Shown: piece after piece, positions 63,213-64,000 of the stretch | How the letters are laid out: each line of letters opens with the position of its first letter | Numbering within the stretch: the stretch's first letter is position 1 | From: Cucumis sativus | Taxonomy: Eukaryota; Streptophyta; Magnoliopsida; Cucurbitales; Cucurbitaceae | Assembly: GCF_000004075.3 (NCBI RefSeq) | Contig: NC_026661.2 | Location: forward strand, 3,596,001-3,660,000 | DNA: 64,000 nucleotides | Direction: 5' to 3' | Program-made: the position numbers and the translations under genes | The notes under the pieces: generated by a model | What the model was told of the DNA's origin: nothing | Seen by the model: only the letters and a program-made list of their open reading frames with translations | The model's database searches: none

Positions 63213-63221
63213 TATATATAA
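63213..63221 (+). promoter_or_regulatory. Candidate TATA box of the SRS gene
   Basis: TATATATAA lies 53-61 bp upstream of the ATG at 63274, compatible with a short leader. A competing reading is that this stretch is leader exon after an acceptor TTTTTTTGCAG ending at 63201, paired with a donor CCACCG/GTAACC near 63095. Sequence alone does not decide. Confidence 0.4.
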
Positions 63222-63273
63222 AGTCATTAGCCAAATTAAGATTGGTATAGAGAAAAATTAAGTTGAAGAAAGT

Positions 63274-63835
63274 ATGAGAGGGTTGTTGTATTTAGGTGGG
63301 AAACAAGAGGAAGATGAAGAAGAAAGTCTAAGATCAGGAAGAGAACAACAATTGTTTTTGTATAGTACAAACAATAACAATAACAATGAAGAGATCTACT
63401 CCAAGGGATTGGAGATTTGGCCTCAACAAAATGTGGAGAACTACATTTCCTTTGGAGTTGTGGGTCCTACTAGGAAGAACTTGATCATCAACGCCTCCGA
63501 TCATGAGTTCGTTTCCAGATTAGGGTTTTCGATGATGAGAGGAGGATCAGGTGGTGGTGGTGGGATGAATTGTCAAGATTGTGGGAATCAAGCTAAGAAA
63601 GATTGTTCTCATTTGAGGTGCAGGACTTGTTGTAAGAGTCGAGGGTTTCAATGCCAAACCCATGTTAAGAGTACTTGGGTTCCGGCTGCTAAGCGACGGG
63701 AACGACAACAACAACGTCATCAGATTTTTCAGAACCATCGTCGACAACAATCTCAAGCAAATCAATCAGATCAAACCACTCTCAAAAGACTTGGAGAAAA
63801 TCAGCCACTTCTTGCAACTCCTACTGTTACTTCAG
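63274..63835 (+). CDS. SHI/STY/SRS-family RING-like zinc-finger transcription factor, first exon (partial at window end)
   Basis: The first coding exon encodes 187 complete codons plus one base; donor TTCAG/GTAAAT follows at 63836 and the intron runs to the window end, so the C-terminal exon with the IGGH domain expected for the family is outside. Zinc-finger cysteines lie at 100, 103, 111, 116, 119, 120 and 127, the exact CX2CX7CX4CX2C2X6C spacing of SHI-related proteins, followed by [16 protein letters not shown] glycine run precedes the finger, a poly-Asn run lies at about 33-38, and the stretch after it is Gln-rich. Family members act in the nucleus as activators of auxin biosynthesis genes and shape gynoecium, stamens, leaves and lateral roots. 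Which member (SHI, STY, LRP1, SRS) is not decided from half a protein. Confidence 0.93.
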
Positions 63836-64000
63836 GTAAATTAAACAAATAAATAAGCTTAAGCCGATGGTTTACGGTAAAATTTATTATGATTATTATT
63901 ATTATTTTTAAGTTCAAACAAACATGGGGTTGGGATGGAGGTGGGGATGATTTGGACCTCGAACTCAATGATGTAATGGCTTAGATTGGTGGAGATGATT
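63836..64000 (+). other. Start of SRS intron 1, cut by window edge
   Basis: Begins with GTAAATTAAA after the phase-1 exon end. AT-rich with an ATT run near 63888-63907. No acceptor that restores the frame is seen before 64000. Confidence 0.7.

Noticed and set aside
1..64000. tRNA, rRNA, snRNA, known microRNA, CRISPR, bacterial-type operon or prophage
   Set aside because: I looked for characteristic motifs, including mature sequences of common plant microRNAs and the U6 snRNA, and saw none. The window is ordinary plant nuclear DNA.

Overview
This is a plant nuclear window. It is strongly AT-rich, its genes carry many GT-AG introns, and its protein families are plant-specific: a UGT74-type glycosyltransferase pair, the chloroplast-division dynamin ARC5/DRP5B, a SHI/SRS zinc-finger factor, an NF-YC subunit and an ILK-type Raf-like kinase. 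Protein style and codon use fit a eudicot. I lean towards Cucurbitaceae, but that is inference from general familiarity and not from any search.

Layout: 1-1.6 kb intergenic; about 1.64-2.18 kb a decayed UGT remnant (+); 3.6-7.9 kb an ankyrin/kinase gene of ILK1 type (-), 12 coding exons, 473 aa; 7.9-19.4 kb a long AT-rich stretch with only repeats; 19.5-22.0 and 24.1-26.5 kb two tandem two-exon UGT74-family genes (+), the second with a duplicated proximal upstream region; 26.5-31 kb intergenic; about 31.1-33.4 kb an intronless-CDS NF-YC gene with a probable 5'UTR intron (+); 36.0-48.9 kb ARC5/DRP5B (-), 17 coding exons, 771 aa, introns holding a LINE fragment, two MITE-like hairpins and a 12-bp minisatellite; 49-52.4 kb intergenic; 52.8-58.3 kb an MCRS1/EMB1967-like FHA protein (+), 7 coding exons, 870 aa; 58.3-63.2 kb intergenic with a long (AT)n; 63.27 kb to the window end, the first coding exon of a SHI/SRS transcription factor (+), cut by the window edge. 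Exon models were joined by hand from splice sites and reading-frame continuity; every internal phase closes.

The genes do not form one pathway. They are a typical mix of housekeeping and regulatory loci: plastid division (ARC5), transcription (NF-YC, SRS), chromatin (MCRS1-like), signalling (ILK) and small-molecule glucosylation (UGT74 pair). The only functional grouping is the local UGT family, two apparently intact members and one pseudogene separated from them by the ILK gene.

I found no convincing new system. The points most worth a second look are the tandem duplication of the second UGT gene's upstream region, including a decoy ATG; two non-canonical GC-AG introns in the ILK gene; a GFG in place of the kinase DFG; a small hairpin element family recurring in the window; and an isolated perfect 16-bp inverted repeat.
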